From DTU024 sp964518875 (GTDB lineage Bacteria > Bacillota > Clostridia > Christensenellales > Aristaeellaceae): a stretch of DNA of 64,000 nt. Position 1 is the stretch's first letter; each line of letters begins with the position of its first letter. The translations under genes were made by a program, and so were the position numbers. Below are positions 61,967 through 64,000 of the stretch, in pieces. Where the stretch lies: contig CAZFHI010000002.1 of NCBI GenBank assembly GCA_964518875.1, positions 91,428 to 155,427 on the forward strand, in the 5' to 3' direction. Below the pieces are notes generated by a model, which ran no database searches, had not been told where the DNA came from, and was given only the letters and a program-made list of their open reading frames with translations.

Positions 61967-64000
61967 GTTTTATTTCTCCTTCAATCTCTTCTAAAAATAA
62001 GTCTCCAAACTTGCAACGACCAATTCCATAAATTGCATATCCAATCATCCCATAATTAAATTCATTTTCAATCTTGCTTAGTATTGGTTTATCATCAATT
62101 GAAAGTGTTAACTTACCCTTTATATGTTCAAGGCTCACTTTATATTGTTGATCAAATTTCCAATTAAAGTTGCAAGAAGCTAATGTTCTTAATTTTCCAT
62201 GTTCATTTTTTAATAGTACTGCTTCATTATTAGGAGCAAGTCCACCATAGTATCCTCTTTGTGCCCCCTGAACATGTATACTAATTAAATGAGAGCCTCC
62301 ATTTTCTGGGCACAAAATTCCTGTCACTATCGCATCTTTTGTAAAATAATTACCTGTCATGCTTTCAGCATGTCCATTTGATAAGCAATGAATCATACCA
62401 TCTTCAATATTCCAAGCACCATGATTATGTGAAAAACCTAAAATACTATTAAATTCTTTAGGAAGCCAATCAACACGAAGCTTATATAATGCAGGTCCAA
62501 AAATTCTAAAAGAAGACACAATAACTCTACCAGCATCAAAAAACTTTGCAGGAGAAGCAGACTCTATTTTCAAACCTATTTCTCGAACCATATCACCATG
62601 TAAATCAGGAATTGTAAAAGCAAAAATGTGATTTTTTATATCTTTCTTCCATAATAATGGCAATAAATGAATTTCTTTATTTTTTATTGCAGAAACCACA
62701 TATGGAGTTACTTGAATAGCTTCACCATGATGCTTTTCATATGTTACTTTTATTTCAACATGCTGTCCAGAGTATGCAGTTGGAGAGAACACTGGCATAT
62801 AGCGTTCATCATCAAAGTCTGCTCTACGCCACAAAGTCCTATAAAAAATTTTCCCCTCTTCTCCTCTAGTTACTTTATTGAGCAAAACTTCTACAGCATT
62901 AAAATCTCTACTACGTCTGAAAGACATAGTATTTGTTCCACTATACTTTATACTGTGAGTGGAGCCTGGTAAAGTAAAATCAAAAAATATTTCTCCGTTG
63001 TTATAAAATTGACAACTTTTTGGAACATGTTGTTTTTTTAAAAAATAAGCCCAACCAGCCAAATACTTACAATATGATGGTATATCTAAAACGTTTAAAT
63101 ACCCAGAAATCCCAGAAAGGACAACTTCATCTTCAATTGGCGCCCTGTAGTAATTTGGAATATTGTCAAGACCATTTGCTACGCCAAGAATTGTTCCAAC
63201 ATTTCCAGCATTGCAGTCTGTATCCCAAGAACACATAGTTGCTATTTCTATCGTACGAGAAAAATCACCTTCACCGTATAACATAGATAATGCACACACA
63301 CCTGCGTTTGGAATTATATGACAAACGCCTGGGAAACGATCATATCCCCAGTTTTCTTCTAGCATTTCTCTACAATCTCGCCAATTTTGTGGATATGTTT
63401 CATAAAACTTTATAACATCCTTAACAACTTGAGCATATAAACTATCATTTGCTATTTGTTCAAGACCTTTTTCAATGATTTTATGAATGTCATTTGTAAT
63501 AAACGCTTCAGCTATACAAGCCGATATAAAAGCAGCTCCATTAAGACCTTCACCATCATGTGATACGCTAGCAGCCGAAACAGCATACCTTGCGGCTCGC
63601 TTTGGTTCACCAGGACAAATCAATCCCCAAGTATCTATGAAAATTTGTCCCCCTATTTGTTCCGCCAGTACTTTTCCATTTTGTTTAATTGAGCCTGATT
63701 CTGGTGCTTTAATACCTTTTTTTAAATTTAAATAAGCGGTATGCTCTGTGCTGACACCATATCCACCCCACCAATACATACCAATTCCCTCTCGAGCATA
63801 ATTTAGCCATGCCTGAGAGACGCTTTGAGGAGTAGGTTCTTTTTTACTGTCATCTAATGCTCTCAGAAAAAAAACCGGTCCATTGACATCGTCATCAGCA
63901 GCAAAATGCGAATAATTCTTAACATAACCTTTAATATCGCCATAGACTGTAGCTTTACAATAGATGTGAGACTGAAAGCTGAGAAAAAAGCGATCGAGTC
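61959..64000 (-). CDS. ADP-ribosylglycohydrolase with C-terminal beta-sandwich domain, 5' end outside window
   Basis: At least 680 codons; the frame is open to the window edge, so the start lies beyond 64000. The first part is an ARH-like helical domain: AADDDVNGP near the left end, WWGGYGVSTEH, SHDGEGLNGAAFISACIAEA and CSWDTDCNAGNVGTILG, the last being the paired metal Asp region. From roughly 300 residues before the end the chain changes to beta-rich sequence (HVEIKVTYEKHH; GAWNIEDGMIHCLS; ISIHVQGAQRGYYGG; LTLSIDDKPILSKIE) resembling a DUF1080/LamG-type carbohydrate-binding sandwich. A glycoside or glycan-like substrate is suggested. The first gene overlap and paralogy with the next gene indicate a two-enzyme operon. 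Confidence 0.82.
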   Translation of the reverse strand, partial: LDRFFLSFQSHIYCKATVYGDIKGYVKNYSHFAADDDVNGPVFFLRALDDSKKEPTPQSVSQAWLNYAREGIGMYWWGGYGVSTEHTAYLNLKKGIKAPESGSIKQNGKVLAEQIGGQIFIDTWGLICPGEPKRAARYAVSAASVSHDGEGLNGAAFISACIAEAFITNDIHKIIEKGLEQIANDSLYAQVVKDVIKFYETYPQNWRDCREMLEENWGYDRFPGVCHIIPNAGVCALSMLYGEGDFSRTIEIATMCSWDTDCNAGNVGTILGVANGLDNIPNYYRAPIEDEVVLSGISGYLNVLDIPSYCKYLAGWAYFLKKQHVPKSCQFYNNGEIFFDFTLPGSTHSIKYSGTNTMSFRRSRDFNAVEVLLNKVTRGEEGKIFYRTLWRRADFDDERYMPVFSPTAYSGQHVEIKVTYEKHHGEAIQVTPYVVSAIKNKEIHLLPLLWKKDIKNHIFAFTIPDLHGDMVREIGLKIESASPAKFFDAGRVIVSSFRIFGPALYKLRVDWLPKEFNSILGFSHNHGAWNIEDGMIHCLSNGHAESMTGNYFTKDAIVTGILCPENGGSHLISIHVQGAQRGYYGGLAPNNEAVLLKNEHGKLRTLASCNFNWKFDQQYKVSLEHIKGKLTLSIDDKPILSKIENEFNYGMIGYAIYGIGRCKFGDLFLEEIEGEIKHD

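Overview
The window looks like a chromosomal piece of an anaerobic, amino-acid-fermenting Bacillota (Clostridia) from a gut-like habitat. The complete methylaspartate (glutamate mutase) operon, BMP-type nucleoside uptake, a DUF4956/VTC-domain pair, strong AGGAGG ribosome sites and clear sigma-A promoters all fit this. Several substrate-binding proteins (BmpA, DctP and the solute-binding-like set) have type-I signal peptides with no lipobox. This recalls Christensenellales-like genomes, but the placement is weak. A run of exactly 100 N inside a tandem repeat shows that the sequence is a scaffold.

Left part (1-18.9 kb), mostly minus strand: a VanY-like carboxypeptidase homologue lacking its zinc and catalytic residues; an EF-G-like GTPase; CcsB and ResB next to a secreted tri-haem/molybdopterin protein that would need them; DNA polymerase IV; a four-gene nucleoside ABC importer; and a small operon of RidA, carbamate kinase, a HAD phosphatase and an FN3-like secreted protein. 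On the plus strand a uridine kinase abuts a degenerate uronate isomerase homologue. 

Middle (19-36 kb): a minus-strand cluster of secreted proteins holds three paralogous solute-binding-like proteins (two with an N-terminal beta-propeller-like half), two stand-alone propeller-like proteins and small secreted proteins. No permease or ATPase is present. An ECF sigma factor and a DUF4367 anti-sigma-like protein sit upstream, and a recurring TTGTA-N16-CGT motif may be their promoter. Then come a lipoprotein with four peptidoglycan-binding domains, a HAD hydrolase, DUF4956 plus a VTC polyphosphate-polymerase-like protein, RlmD, an AT-rich AlbA/Schlafen-type regulator and a 41-bp minisatellite.

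Right part (36.7-64 kb): the operon glmS-glmL-glmE-mal plus a P-loop gene converts glutamate to methylaspartate and mesaconate. Next is a CBS/DRTGG family-II pyrophosphatase split by an in-frame TAA, and a GT4 glycosyltransferase. A decayed type II-C CRISPR locus follows: cas9 has several lesions, a deletion fuses its 3' part to cas1, cas1 has two stops, cas2 is intact, one repeat remains, and a well-preserved Neisseria-like tracrRNA keeps its promoter. Beyond a dead ISL3 element is an accessory island: an AraC regulator, a TRAP transporter, NagB, NagA and an N-acylglucosamine 2-epimerase for amino-sugar use. A dead IS256-type element and two overlapping ADP-ribosylglycohydrolase genes end the window, the last running off its edge.
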